The notes: generated from the sequence alone by a model not told the origin. DNA of 64,000 nt from Caldilineaceae bacterium (GCA_020846635.1 JADLDO010000028.1:1-64000), one strand, 5' to 3'; positions 1 through 8,962 are shown, numbered from the stretch's first letter. Translations and numbers: made by a program.

Positions 1-380
1 AATCTCGCAAAACAGCGTTACAATATCCATCGGAGAATCCTTTCGGTAGCATAGGGCGTTCGCACTTCCTATCTTACCAAATCGGATTCTCCATTTCTTT
101 GTTCTGCCTTACATCGAACTCACGTTACTTAGCATATACCGGAGCTGTCGTCAGCATCCTACCTATGTGATCGGTACAGAACTACCCATTTGGCTAGTCC
201 TTATGCGTTTTGCACATACATAAGGAGCATCATTATCCCAGGATAAGATCAAGTGAAGCTGTCGAACATATTCCTTGAGCGAGGAAACGCTTGCTCAATT
301 CGCGAAGGGTATTCAGCCATGGGGCGTTAAACGTAGATATAACAGCTTTGATAGATTCAGCTTTATCTCCGCAAAAGGTT
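1..380. other. left-edge intergenic stretch, nothing recognised
   Basis: I find no open frame with coding character, no tRNA and no conserved RNA structure here. The base composition is more mixed and AT-richer than the neighbouring genes. It could be the remains of a decayed gene or the downstream region of a gene left of the window. Confidence 0.4.
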
Positions 381-409
381 CCGGCGCGACCCTTACAGAG
401 TCGCGCCGG
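381..409 (-). terminator. GC-rich hairpin downstream of the cupin gene
   Basis: A perfect 10-bp stem (CCGGCGCGAC with GTCGCGCCGG) surrounds a 9-nt loop. Read on the minus strand it follows the cupin stop codon by about 50 nt and is followed by AACCTTTTG, a short U-rich stretch. It is a plausible intrinsic terminator. Confidence 0.6.
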
Positions 410-457
410 CATGTCTAGCTCACAGATTCATGGGTTCTTCCGGATCTGCGCGATTGC

Positions 458-844
458 CTAATGGTGGTGTTCTTTCTCATAGGCGTCCGCTTCGGCCTTC
501 GTCTTGTGGATCGTGCCGTCGGGATGGTTGGGCGGCGTGTAGAGGGTGTAGAGCTTCAACGCTTCTGTCTTGGAACGATTGATAATATTATGTTCGGTCC
601 CTGCCGGGATGACCACTGCGGAGCCATCTGCCAAATCATGCTTTTCGCCATCCAAGAGCGCCGTTCCCTGCCCGGCCTCGACGCGAATAAACTGGTCAAC
701 ATCGCCGTGTCTCTCAAGGCCAATATCTTCACCGGGCTTGAGCGACATCACAACCAGTTGGCTGTGAGGGCCGGTAAAGAGCACCTCTCGAAAATAGCTG
801 TTCTCCAACGATTTCTGCTCAATATTGGTCACATAGCCTGCCAT
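458..844 (-). CDS. cupin-domain protein
   Basis: This 128-residue protein is a single small cupin beta-barrel. It has a cupin-1-like motif (GLERHGDVDQFIRVEAG, about residues 42-58) and a cupin-2-like segment (VVIPAGTEHNIIN, about 77-89), with the His and Glu residues that usually bind a metal. The C-terminus ends in EKEHHH. Cupins of this size are mostly uncharacterised and may be isomerases, dioxygenases or sugar-binding proteins, so no substrate is assigned. AGGAG lies a few bases before the ATG. It appears monocistronic, with a hairpin downstream, and lies tail-on to the MFS/MarR operon. Confidence 0.8.
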   Translation of the reverse strand: MAGYVTNIEQKSLENSYFREVLFTGPHSQLVVMSLKPGEDIGLERHGDVDQFIRVEAGQGTALLDGEKHDLADGSAVVIPAGTEHNIINRSKTEALKLYTLYTPPNHPDGTIHKTKAEADAYEKEHHH

Positions 845-994
845 GATTTATCTCCTATCTGGTGTAAATACCCTCATAAGTTAGATGCACCTGTGGGCTG
901 TAACTATAAGTGTATTCCTTTTCTATCCAGCTTGCGGTTGCCTGCATTACTGAACTTGTCACCAGAATAGACAATTTCGGCCAAATCCGCGTGC

Positions 995-2230
995 CTAATC
1001 TGCCGCGGCGCTTGTTTCCTCGGAGAGTTGCAGCGCAGGGGTGGGCAGCGCCGAGCGACCACGGGCAAAGAGCATAAAGGAGAGCAGATAAATGCTAAAG
1101 AAGACCACCGAGCCGACGATATAGGGCCACTGGTAGCCCAGCAGGTCAAAGATCACACCTCCCACAACAGGCCCAAAGACTCGCCCCAGACTGTTGTAGG
1201 AATTGACAATCCCCATCACACGCCCCTGCTGGTCTGGCGGCGTGCGCTTCGAAGCAAGCGAGTTGACCGCTGGATTGAGCGCAGCACTACCAATCCCCAT
1301 GATTGCCATCACAGTCATGATGCTGACCATGTTGAAGGTCAACAGAAAGAGGATGTAGCCGATTGCGCTGCTGATTAACCCGACCTGGATCATGCGCTCT
1401 TCGCCAAAACGATTGATAAAGCGCCCAACCAATAGCCCCTGGCTCAACGCCATGACCACACCCATGACGCCAAAGACCAGTCCCATTTCCGACTCGCCAA
1501 AGCCGAGGTGCTGTTGGGAAAAGAGCGCAAACGTGCCTTCCAGGTTGGCGCTGGCAAAGGTGGCAAGAAAGGCAATGATCAGCACAAAGCCAACAGGCCC
1601 GCTGAGCGCGCCGATAACATCTTTCAGCCCATTCGTACGCACTTGAGTACGGGCATGGCTGCGCTCTTCGGCAGTGCGCGATTCGGGGAGGAGAAGCAGC
1701 GCAAAGATCGAGACGGCAAACGCCAGGCCACCAGAGAAGAAGAAGGGGAGCGACGCGCTGTACTCGCCCAAGAAGCCACCCAGTACAGGGCCAAAGATCA
1801 TACCCATCCCCATCGCCGCGCCCAACATGCCGAGGCCACCACCACGCGATTTAGCGTCCGTGGTATCAGCAATATAGGCCATCACCGTCGGCAATGTGGC
1901 TGCCGAAAGCACGCCGCCCAAGATACGTGCAGCAAAAAGCATCCAAAGCGAATTCGCCATGCCAAAGAAAACAAAGGAGATGCCAAAGCCAATAAGCCCC
2001 AGGAGAATCATGGGTTTCCGTCCCACGCGATCCGACATGGTTCCCCAGATCGGCGCAAAAAAGAATTGGACGACAGAATAGCTGGCAAACAGCAGGCCCA
2101 GGTGCGTCGCCGTAGCGCCTAAATTTTCAGCATAGAAGGGCAGAATGGGCATAATTACCCCAAACCCAATCATGACAATGAACATGGTCATGAAAAGAAT
2201 CGGCATGGCCCTACGATTGGTCGTTTTCAT
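995..2230 (-). CDS. MFS efflux transporter (TetA/multidrug type)
   Basis: The 411-residue protein has about 12 membrane segments and the DHA1-type motif A (GTMSDRVGRKPMILLG, about residues 62-77) between TM2 and TM3. This is the signature of proton-coupled drug efflux pumps of the major facilitator superfamily, placed in the cytoplasmic membrane. A related motif recurs in the second half (VGRFINRFGEERMI). The ATG at 2230 is preferred over an upstream TTG because GAGGA lies about seven bases before it. The gene is downstream of a marR gene on the same strand, so MarR control is likely. A palindromic repeat sits between the two genes. The substrate is unknown. Confidence 0.85.
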   Translation of the reverse strand: MKTTNRRAMPILFMTMFIVMIGFGVIMPILPFYAENLGATATHLGLLFASYSVVQFFFAPIWGTMSDRVGRKPMILLGLIGFGISFVFFGMANSLWMLFAARILGGVLSAATLPTVMAYIADTTDAKSRGGGLGMLGAAMGMGMIFGPVLGGFLGEYSASLPFFFSGGLAFAVSIFALLLLPESRTAEERSHARTQVRTNGLKDVIGALSGPVGFVLIIAFLATFASANLEGTFALFSQQHLGFGESEMGLVFGVMGVVMALSQGLLVGRFINRFGEERMIQVGLISSAIGYILFLLTFNMVSIMTVMAIMGIGSAALNPAVNSLASKRTPPDQQGRVMGIVNSYNSLGRVFGPVVGGVIFDLLGYQWPYIVGSVVFFSIYLLSFMLFARGRSALPTPALQLSEETSAAAD

Positions 2231-2292
2231 CAAAATTCCTCAGTTAAGTTCCCTGTGTAGACACAGATGTACGATAACGTATTCTTACAATC

Positions 2293-2358
2293 TCATGTAC
2301 CGCAGAGGCCGCCCAGGGGGCTCCCGTTTTAACCTCCGGCGAGCGATGCGGTACATGA
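2293..2358. repeat. palindromic repeat, GGGAGCCC family, copy 1
   Basis: A 12-bp perfect inverted repeat (TCATGTACCGCA and its complement) encloses a core containing GCCCAGGGGGCTCCCG and TTTTAACCTCCGGCG. Closely related cores occur near 31330 and 57318, and the GGGAGCCC part also at 36185. This copy lies in the marR-MFS intergenic gap and partly abuts the marR stop codon. Confidence 0.7.
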
Positions 2359-2359
2359 T

Positions 2360-2833
2360 TTACAACCTTTCGACGGCGAGATCCACCTGTGGGACTTCTG
2401 GCCGCGTCGCATCGGCCACTCGTCCAAGTAATGTTGCCATCTGCTGGATCTCCTCCGGCTCCAGGCGACTCAAATACTTCGCTAAAATGCTGGCGCGCAG
2501 CCGCCGCACCTGCTGGAGCATCTGCGTTCCTTCTTCCGTGAGTTGTATCCAGACAACGCGTCGATCCGTCTCATCGCGGCTTCGCTCCACAAAACCGGCA
2601 GCAACAGCACTATCCACCATCGCCGTACATCCGCTCAACGTTACATCCATGTGGGCGGCAATGTCCGACATGCGCTGTGGCCCAGAGGCACCGAGGAAGT
2701 AAAGCAGGTGGCTTTGAGCAGCAGGGATTGAACATGCCGCGCGGAAATCGGAGGCAACATAGCGTGACAGTTGGCTCCAGGCTTCGCCAAGTTGAACAAG
2801 TGCATCTTCAAGTGCCTGTACTTGATGGGTCAT
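2360..2833 (-). CDS. MarR-family transcriptional regulator
   Basis: This 157-residue winged-helix protein has the MarR layout: an N-terminal dimer helix, a recognition region (MSDIAAHMDVTLSGCTAMVD, about residues 73-92), the wing with the typical DRR (DETDRRVVWIQLTEEG) and C-terminal dimerisation helices. MarR proteins usually repress an adjacent transporter and release DNA on ligand binding. The MFS gene directly downstream and the palindrome upstream fit this. The ATG at 2833 (AGGA eight bases upstream) is preferred; a GTG at 2851 is possible. Confidence 0.85.
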   Translation of the reverse strand: MTHQVQALEDALVQLGEAWSQLSRYVASDFRAACSIPAAQSHLLYFLGASGPQRMSDIAAHMDVTLSGCTAMVDSAVAAGFVERSRDETDRRVVWIQLTEEGTQMLQQVRRLRASILAKYLSRLEPEEIQQMATLLGRVADATRPEVPQVDLAVERL

Positions 2834-2896
2834 GAATGAATTCCTAATCACTCTCGCATTCCAAATAGTTCGACAACAACATTATTTATTTATTTG

Positions 2897-2920
2897 AATA
2901 GTTCATACAAATGAACTATT
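2897..2920. promoter_or_regulatory. palindromic operator upstream of marR-MFS
   Basis: AATAGTTCAT-ACAA-ATGAACTATT is a perfect 10-bp inverted repeat in AT-rich DNA about 64 bp before the marR start. A further half site, AATAGTTC, lies at 2864-2871, closer to the gene. Size, symmetry and place match autoregulatory MarR operators. That this MarR binds it is inferred. Confidence 0.65.
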
Positions 2921-3085
2921 TTACTCTTCGCCAAAGGTTTTGTCAAATTACAGAAGTGACGAGGATCTCTATGATTGATTCCGTCTAGCATTGGAGATTC
3001 GGACAACCTTTGTTACCTTTATGCTTCAAAGATCGCTGTGCAAAGGAAGCGTGATCGTGATCTTGTAATAAAAGGAGTTGTTGGC

Positions 3086-3277
3086 ATGGCACCTCCCAAA
3101 AGCGCGCCCAAACCGAAGGGAAACTGGCAGCCCGGCGACCGGCTCAAGCATACAACGCATGGAACCGGCATTGTCACAAAGGTTATTCGGCACAGCAACA
3201 AGACCTGGCTGGAGGTCAAGTTTGGCAGCGATTTTCTTCAAATTGCGCCGAATGATCCAGCCATCGAACGTATCTAG
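3086..3277 (+). CDS. small DUF3553/UvrD-C-tudor-like protein
   Basis: This 63-residue protein carries GDRLKHTTHGTGIVTKV (about residues 17-33), followed by LEVKFGS. The pattern matches the tudor-like fold at the C-terminus of UvrD/PcrA helicases and in stand-alone DUF3553 proteins ('GD.V.H..fG.G.V'). Such domains bind RNA polymerase or nucleic acid in the helicases; here the partner is unknown. The start is the ATG preceded by AAAGGAGTTGTTGGC. A longer frame from 2975 has no such site. It sits 41 bp before the pseudouridine glycosidase and may share its transcript. Confidence 0.65.
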   Translation: MAPPKSAPKPKGNWQPGDRLKHTTHGTGIVTKVIRHSNKTWLEVKFGSDFLQIAPNDPAIERI

Positions 3278-3318
3278 GTTATGCCTCAAATCCACATTGA
3301 AGGACCTACTACCCGATC

Positions 3319-4185
3319 ATGTCCCAACCCAAAGTCGCGCTAGAATCCACCGTCATTTCTCATGGTCTGCCCTATCCAGCCAATTTAGAATTGGCGCGGC
3401 GCATGGAGGAAACTGTGCGCGCCGCGGGCGCAGCGCCGGCCACGATAGGCATTCTTTCTGGCGAGTTGATCGCGGGGTTGAGTGATGATCAGATTGTCCA
3501 TCTTGCCACAGCGCAAGAGGTACGCAAGGTCAGCCGCCGCGACTTGCCCATTGTCGTGGCGCGCAAGCTCGATGGCGCGACCACGGTTGCCACCACCATG
3601 TGGATCGCGCAGCGCTTTGGCATCGAAGTCTTTGCTACAGGCGGCATTGGCGGCGTCCACCGCGGGGCGGGCTCCAACCCCAGCAGCGACATTAGCGCCG
3701 ACCTGCAAGAGCTCGCACAGACGCCCGTCATCGTCGTCTGTGCTGGAGCGAAGGCGATCCTCGATCTGCCGGCTACGCTGGAGTATTTGGAGACTCACGG
3801 GGTGACCGTAGTGGGCTACCAAACCGATAGTTTCCCCGCCTTTTACAGCCGCAGCAGTCACCTGGCTGTGGACGCACGCTGCGAGAGCGCGGCAGAGGTC
3901 GCGGCGATTTGGCGCGCCAAGCGCGAACTGGGGCTGCCCGGTGGGCTACTCGTCGCCAACCCCATCCCCCTCGCTGATGAAATTCCCGCAGAAGCGATTG
4001 AACCAGCCATCTTGCAGGCTGTCGAAGAAGCCGCGACGAGCGGGCTGCGCTCGGCAGAGGTGACGCCCTTTCTGCTGGCGCGCTTGGCAGAATTGACCGG
4101 CGAGAAGAGCATCCGCGCCAACATCGCGCTCCTGCTCAACAATGCGCGTGTTGCGGGCGAGATTGCGGTGGCGTTGGGGAGTTAG
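3319..4185 (+). CDS. psuG: pseudouridine-5'-phosphate glycosidase
   Basis: PsuG reversibly cleaves pseudouridine 5'-phosphate to uracil and ribose 5-phosphate. The 288-residue length and conserved blocks match the family: ALESTVISHGLPYP (about residues 7-20), the GGIGGVHRGA segment, CAGAKAILDLPATLEYLETH with the Schiff-base lysine expected in the CAGAK motif, and GLLVANPIP. No pseudouridine kinase gene (psuK) is visible nearby, so the phosphorylated substrate must come from a kinase encoded elsewhere. The ribosome site is weak (AAGGA about 15 nt upstream), which fits coupling to the small upstream gene. Confidence 0.92.
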   Translation: MSQPKVALESTVISHGLPYPANLELARRMEETVRAAGAAPATIGILSGELIAGLSDDQIVHLATAQEVRKVSRRDLPIVVARKLDGATTVATTMWIAQRFGIEVFATGGIGGVHRGAGSNPSSDISADLQELAQTPVIVVCAGAKAILDLPATLEYLETHGVTVVGYQTDSFPAFYSRSSHLAVDARCESAAEVAAIWRAKRELGLPGGLLVANPIPLADEIPAEAIEPAILQAVEEAATSGLRSAEVTPFLLARLAELTGEKSIRANIALLLNNARVAGEIAVALGS

Positions 4186-4200
4186 GGCACAACTTGTATG

Positions 4201-4242
4201 AAAAGAAAACCCTCCCGGCGACTTCTGAGTCGCCGGGAGGGT
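4201..4242 (-). terminator. strong intrinsic terminator after ftsH
   Basis: A perfect 15-bp stem (ACCCTCCCGGCGACT and its complement) has a TCTG loop. On the minus strand it is followed by TTTCTTTT, and it begins 28 nt after the ftsH stop. It also lies just after psuG on the other strand but lacks a T-run in that direction. Confidence 0.85.
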
Positions 4243-4270
4243 GGTAGGACAAATATGGGGTAGAAACTCG

Positions 4271-6184
4271 CTAGGCGGGCTGCTGCTTTTCGATCAACTT
4301 CAGGAACTCTGCGCGATCCAGGACTTCTTTTTCGAGGAGAGTTTCAGCCAGGAGTACGAGCTTATCCTTGTTGGAAAGCAGGATTTGACGGGCACGCGCA
4401 TAGGCATTATCCACAATATGGCGCACCTCTTGGTCGATCTTGCGCGCTACATTTTCACTGTAGGTACGCTGCTCGCCAAAGTCCATCCCCATAAAGGGAT
4501 TGCTATCAGCCTGCTGCAACTGCATGGGGCCGATGGTTTCGCTCATACCGAAGCGCGTCACCATCGCCTTCGCCAGCTTCGTCACCCGTTCCAAGTCATC
4601 GGTTGCGCCAGTGGTCGGCTCATCGAAGATGATCTCCTCGGCGGCACGCCCACCCAGGATACCGGCCATTTCATCTTCAAATTGGGCGCGGCTCTTGAGC
4701 ATATTGTCGGCTTCAGGGAGACGCATCACATAGCCAAGTGCCTGACCACGGCTGACAATGGTGATCTTGCCGACACTATCGGTGTTGACTAGATTCTCAA
4801 TCACCAGCGCGTGACCTGCCTCGTGGTAGGCGACCACCTTGCGGTCTTCCGGGCTGAGGACACGGCTGCGTCGCGCAGGGCCTGCCATCACCCGCTCGAT
4901 GGACTCTACCATCTCGTCCATGCTGATCAGGCGCTTGTTGCGTCGCGCTGCCAGGATGGCTGCCTCGTTGATCAGATTCTCCAAGTCGGCACCGACCATG
5001 CCCGGCGTCTGCGCCGCGATAACATTCAAATCGACATCAGGCGCAAGCGGTTTGCCCCGCGCATGCACCTGCAAGATCGCCTCGCGCCCGCGCCGGTCGG
5101 GGCGATCCACGACCACCTTGCGGTCAAAACGACCAGGGCGCAGCAGCGCCGGGTCCAGAATATCAGGGCGATTGGTGGCGGCAATGATGACGATGTTGGT
5201 CTCGCTGTCGAAGCCATCCATCTCCACCAAAATCTGATTGAGCGTCTGTTCGCGCTCGTCGTTGCCACCGCCTAGCCCTGCGCCACGATGGCGACCAACG
5301 GCGTCAATCTCATCTACAAAGATGATGCAGGGAGAATTCTTCTTGGCTTGGTCAAAGAGGTCGCGCACGCGGCTTGCGCCCACGCCCACAAACATCTCGA
5401 CAAACTCCGAACCGGAGCTGCTAAAGAAGGGCACGCCTGCTTCACCCGCCACAGCCTTTGCCAACAAGGTCTTGCCGGTTCCCGGCGATCCAATCATCAA
5501 CACACCCTTAGGGATACGCGCGCCCAGAGCGGCAAACTTTTGAGGCTCCTTGAGGAACTCTACAACCTCCGCCAACTCCTGCTTCGCTTCATCTGCACCC
5601 GCCACATCGGCAAAGGTGATGGTGGGCCGGTCGGCGTTGTCGAGCTTGCGGGCGCGGCTGCGGCCAAATTGCATGGCACGATTCTGCCCGCCAGAGCCCG
5701 CTTGGCGCATGATGAAGATAAAGAAGCCAAAGATCAAAACCATTGGCAGGAGCATGATCAACCAGTTGAAGATTGCGCCATTGTTGGGCGTGCTCTCCAC
5801 CACAATCGGCAGCCCTGCCAACCGCTCATCACTCACGCCCAACGCCTTGAGTGTATCCAAAAGGCTTTCGCCATTTTCCTTGCGGCTGCGTTTTTCGTCG
5901 CTGTTGTTTAGCTCCACCGTAACAATGTCGCCCTGTACCGTAATACGCTGGACATCGTTACTTTGCACATAGCGCGCAATCTCGTTGAGGCCGACCATGT
6001 TGGTGGTATCGGTACGGGGGCTAAAGAGGAAGCGCGAGCCAAAGAGCACAAGCACAGCCAACACCAACCAAAACCAACTCCGGCCCAAAAAATTGCCGCC
6101 GGAATTGCGTGGTTCCTGTGAATTGTTATTATTGCCCGCCGGGCGTTTGTCCTTGGGCGGGTCCTTGCGATTATCGGATGCCAT
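4271..6184 (-). CDS. ftsH: ATP-dependent zinc metalloprotease FtsH
   Basis: FtsH is the membrane-anchored hexameric AAA+ protease that degrades misfolded membrane proteins and short-lived regulators. The 637 residues show TM1 (about 36-54), an outside domain, TM2 (about 138-159), Walker A GSPGTGKT (232-239), Walker B IIFVDEID (287-294), the second region of homology ([18 protein letters not shown]) and the zinc site HEAGH (454-458). The N-terminus is polar, with NNNN and many lysines. Length and order are normal for the family. It is monocistronic by position. The start is ATG with a weak AAGAAAG site; a clean terminator lies downstream. Confidence 0.97.
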   Translation of the reverse strand: MASDNRKDPPKDKRPAGNNNNSQEPRNSGGNFLGRSWFWLVLAVLVLFGSRFLFSPRTDTTNMVGLNEIARYVQSNDVQRITVQGDIVTVELNNSDEKRSRKENGESLLDTLKALGVSDERLAGLPIVVESTPNNGAIFNWLIMLLPMVLIFGFFIFIMRQAGSGGQNRAMQFGRSRARKLDNADRPTITFADVAGADEAKQELAEVVEFLKEPQKFAALGARIPKGVLMIGSPGTGKTLLAKAVAGEAGVPFFSSSGSEFVEMFVGVGASRVRDLFDQAKKNSPCIIFVDEIDAVGRHRGAGLGGGNDEREQTLNQILVEMDGFDSETNIVIIAATNRPDILDPALLRPGRFDRKVVVDRPDRRGREAILQVHARGKPLAPDVDLNVIAAQTPGMVGADLENLINEAAILAARRNKRLISMDEMVESIERVMAGPARRSRVLSPEDRKVVAYHEAGHALVIENLVNTDSVGKITIVSRGQALGYVMRLPEADNMLKSRAQFEDEMAGILGGRAAEEIIFDEPTTGATDDLERVTKLAKAMVTRFGMSETIGPMQLQQADSNPFMGMDFGEQRTYSENVARKIDQEVRHIVDNAYARARQILLSNKDKLVLLAETLLEKEVLDRAEFLKLIEKQQPA

Positions 6185-6270
6185 CGCGTCTTTCTTTGAA
6201 CTGAACGAGTTGCATAGCCATTTATATGTCTTCTACTATGGACTTCATGATACGCACCTAGTCACCAGGG

Positions 6271-6300
6271 GGAACGTACAGACGCAATCTATTGCGTTCC
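6271..6300 (-). repeat. short hairpin repeat (CAAT..ATTG family), copy 1
   Basis: Read on the minus strand: GGAACGCAATAGATTGCGTC then TGTACGTTCC. The centre pairs ACGCAAT with ATTGCGT. The same layout recurs in the ask leader (11945-11971) and after the enolase-superfamily gene (15755-15783). It lies in the roughly 290-bp gap between ftsH and the HAD-like gene, where I see no gene. Confidence 0.5.
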
Positions 6301-6442
6301 ACACTAAGCAGCATCCCCAATGACGAATCTTATGTCACCTACTCATCTATGACGTACAAAATGGCACTTCTGCAACGCTGTAACACGAAACGCCGCCCTT
6401 TCGCTTGCACGAACAGAGCGTCGTCATAGCGTAGTCTATCCG

Positions 6443-6471
6443 ATCTGCCCTACCTTGTCAGTAAGGCAGAT
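6443..6471 (-). terminator. hairpin after the HAD-like gene
   Basis: ATCTGCC pairs with GGCAGAT, extended by TAC/GTA across a one-base mismatch, with a 7-nt loop. It begins 7 nt after the stop codon at 6479. There is no T-run, so terminator strength is uncertain. Confidence 0.4.
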
Positions 6472-6478
6472 TGCCTCC

Positions 6479-7702
6479 TTAGCTCAATTCCTTCAGTTCT
6501 TCGGCAATGCTTGTGCCCACGCGGTGGGTCTCGGTTTGGTGGACAGGTGGCAAGTCAGCCGAATAATGAGGGTCTGGACGCGAAGCCTCGTCGGGCTTAT
6601 CGCTCATGCACAGCAAGAGGCAGCCGCGACCCAGCAACCATTCGGTTACTTCGCAGACCTCATTGGTTAACGTAATCTCACCATTCAATAGTTCCGCAAC
6701 TGGCGTATTATCGGGCATCGTGCCCATGCGCTCGACGGTCGTGATAAACTCCTCACGGCGAAAACGTTTGAAGGGAGTCGGATCGCCGTTCGAAACGCTG
6801 GCGGAGACGGCTTCATGCGCCTGGCGTAGATTCTCGCCGCCCACGCCACCAAACATCATTCGGCTGTTGACCAGACGGAGGAACTGTTCAAAGTTATCCA
6901 CGCTGCCATTCTGAATTTCACGCAAAATCTCCGCATGGTCAAAAAGACCCGCGTTGAGCGCCATACAGATATAGGCCAGGTAATCCTGGTTGTCCTCAGT
7001 CAGAAAGTGATACCGTGAGCGGTTGAGTTCGTTATAGTCGTTCTCAAAGGTGGCGCGGTCAAAATTGTCACCCAATACAGCGTCCATAGTGCGATAGATG
7101 CCTTCGAGGCGCGCTTCGTTAATTACCTGATCATTGCGCCCTTTGGCCCCCAACGCCGTCTTGTCAATGTCCACAATGACAACCGTACGCTGATCAACAT
7201 GCAGCCCTTGTTCCAGAACCCACTTCATCCAATCACTCAGGGCCGCCCAGCGGTTGGCGCTGTAGACATTGCCGTCGCCGATTTCGGCGATGGGCGCATC
7301 ATTGAGTTTTTCACCCCCAATGAAACAGGAGCCTGCCCATTCGCTGACCTCTATCATATTAGCGAACGCATGACCATCGTTATACAAGGTATCCCCAACA
7401 AAGAGGAGTTCATTTAGCTGCGCGTTACTGCGACGCACCTTTTGTGCTGCCTGCTTGGCAATCCAGACCGCAGCCTTCGCATAATCCCGATCCTGTTTGC
7501 GCGGAACCACATCGGCAGGAATTTCCATCTTGTAACTCGCCGCTCGCCGCCCCTGGATGCGTCGATCCAATGGCTCCAAGTTGCGATAAACCACAAGATC
7601 ACCGAAGTAATCCGAAAGTTTGGCTCTCCCAAAGTTCTTGAGCACCGTCTTTGCGCGATCGGCAGATAGCACACCTGTGGTTGACACAGTAGTCACATTC
7701 AC
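6479..7702 (-). CDS. HAD-like protein with permuted motif order
   Basis: I do not recognise this 407-residue family by name. It carries three motifs typical of haloacid-dehalogenase-fold phosphatases, but in the wrong order. First comes a motif III/IV-like stretch (PRKQDRDYAKAAVW at about 67-80, then LLFVGDTLYNDG at 99-110, with the GD....D pattern). The nucleophile motif I follows (VIVDIDKT, 175-182; Asp178 and Asp180). Motif II-like LLLCMSDKP (362-370) is near the C-terminus. A canonical HAD runs I-II-III-IV, so this looks like a circular permutation with a large cap-like insert between I and II. It may start at GTG 7702, or at GTG 7696, which has better spacing from GAGGGG. It is flanked by ftsH and asd but separated from both. 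Confidence 0.6.
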   Translation of the reverse strand: MNVTTVSTTGVLSADRAKTVLKNFGRAKLSDYFGDLVVYRNLEPLDRRIQGRRAASYKMEIPADVVPRKQDRDYAKAAVWIAKQAAQKVRRSNAQLNELLFVGDTLYNDGHAFANMIEVSEWAGSCFIGGEKLNDAPIAEIGDGNVYSANRWAALSDWMKWVLEQGLHVDQRTVVIVDIDKTALGAKGRNDQVINEARLEGIYRTMDAVLGDNFDRATFENDYNELNRSRYHFLTEDNQDYLAYICMALNAGLFDHAEILREIQNGSVDNFEQFLRLVNSRMMFGGVGGENLRQAHEAVSASVSNGDPTPFKRFRREEFITTVERMGTMPDNTPVAELLNGEITLTNEVCEVTEWLLGRGCLLLCMSDKPDEASRPDPHYSADLPPVHQTETHRVGTSIAEELKELS

Positions 7703-7858
7703 CCCCTCATAATCACAAAGTCTGCTGCGCGGTGGCGCTTATCGACATTGAACAATCAGTGACAGTTCAACACGGCTAAACAGCCGTAGAGTCGTCTATA
7801 ACTACCCACCTATAGACCCATGACGACAACGCCACCGGCAGCACTTCTCCCTGGACAG

Positions 7859-8962
7859 CTACGCTGCTTGCAGCACGTCGGCCCAGGCTGCGGCTTCCGC
7901 ACCCAAATAGCCCTGCGCCACAATCAATTCAGCGTTGAGCAGACTCCCACCCGCAGCACCGCGGATGGTGTTATGGCCGAGGACCATAAATTTATAATGA
8001 AACAGCGGGTCGGGTCGCAACCGTCCCACTACCGTCGCCATGCCCGGCACGCTGCCCTCCAGCCGATCCAGACGCGGTTGAGGCCGGTCTTGTGCCGGAT
8101 TCACTACAATCGCGGGCTGGGGCGCACTGGGCAGCTTTAACTGCTGGGCCAATGGCTGATACGATTGCCACGCCTGGAGAATCTCCTCCTGGCTAGGCTT
8201 CTGCTTAAATTCTACGCTGACCGCTTCCAAATGTCCATTTCTCACAGGAACCCTATTACAGTGGGCGCTGACAACGAAATCCGCATAGCGCACTTCCTGA
8301 CCGTCAAAAGTACCCAAGAGCTTGTGCGGCTCCTTATGCTCCATCTTCTCCTCTTCGCCGCCAATGTAGGGAACCACATTGTCCAGTATATCCATGCTGC
8401 TGACGCCGGGATAGCCCGCACCGCTGATGGCTTGCATGGTCACGACAAAGACTTTCGAGATGCCAAAGCGTTGGTGCAGCGGGTGCAGCGCGCTGACCAG
8501 ATGGGTTGTGCTGCAGTTGGGGTTGGTGGCGATAAAGCCCTCCCAGCCTCGCTTACGTTTCTGAAGGTCAAGCAGCCCCAAATGTTCGGGGTTCACTTCG
8601 GGAATCAAGAGCGGCACATCGGCATCATAGCGATGGTTGCTCGAATTGCTGCACACGCCATAGCCTGCCTGGGCAAAGGCGACTTCGATCTCACCCGCAT
8701 TGCTCGAAGGCAGCGCGCTAAAGACCAACTGTGCATCAAAACCCGGTTCGCAATCCTGCAAGATGACATCGCGCAGCGCTTCGGGCATTCCCCCGCGCAA
8801 ATTCCAACTGCATGCATCGGCATAGCGTTTGCCCGCGCTCCGCTCTGAAGCGCACAACGCTGTAATCTCAAACCAGGGGTGACCTTGCAATAGCTGCACA
8901 AAGCGTTGGCCCACTGCCCCGGTTGCTCCCAAAATACCCACTTTAATCTTCGCAGGTGACAT
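7859..8962 (-). CDS. asd: aspartate-semialdehyde dehydrogenase
   Basis: Asd reduces aspartyl phosphate to aspartate semialdehyde with NADPH, the second step of the aspartate family pathway. The 367-residue protein has the nucleotide loop GATGAVG (12-18) and the catalytic cysteine in ATNPNCSTTHL (Cys150). Segments such as CSNSSNHRYDADVPLLIPEVN and GYPGVSSMDILDNVVPYI place it in the archaeal/fungal-type branch rather than the common bacterial type. GGGAG lies about nine bases before the ATG. It follows hom on the same strand with a hairpin in the 129-bp gap. Confidence 0.93.
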   Translation of the reverse strand: MSPAKIKVGILGATGAVGQRFVQLLQGHPWFEITALCASERSAGKRYADACSWNLRGGMPEALRDVILQDCEPGFDAQLVFSALPSSNAGEIEVAFAQAGYGVCSNSSNHRYDADVPLLIPEVNPEHLGLLDLQKRKRGWEGFIATNPNCSTTHLVSALHPLHQRFGISKVFVVTMQAISGAGYPGVSSMDILDNVVPYIGGEEEKMEHKEPHKLLGTFDGQEVRYADFVVSAHCNRVPVRNGHLEAVSVEFKQKPSQEEILQAWQSYQPLAQQLKLPSAPQPAIVVNPAQDRPQPRLDRLEGSVPGMATVVGRLRPDPLFHYKFMVLGHNTIRGAAGGSLLNAELIVAQGYLGAEAAAWADVLQAA

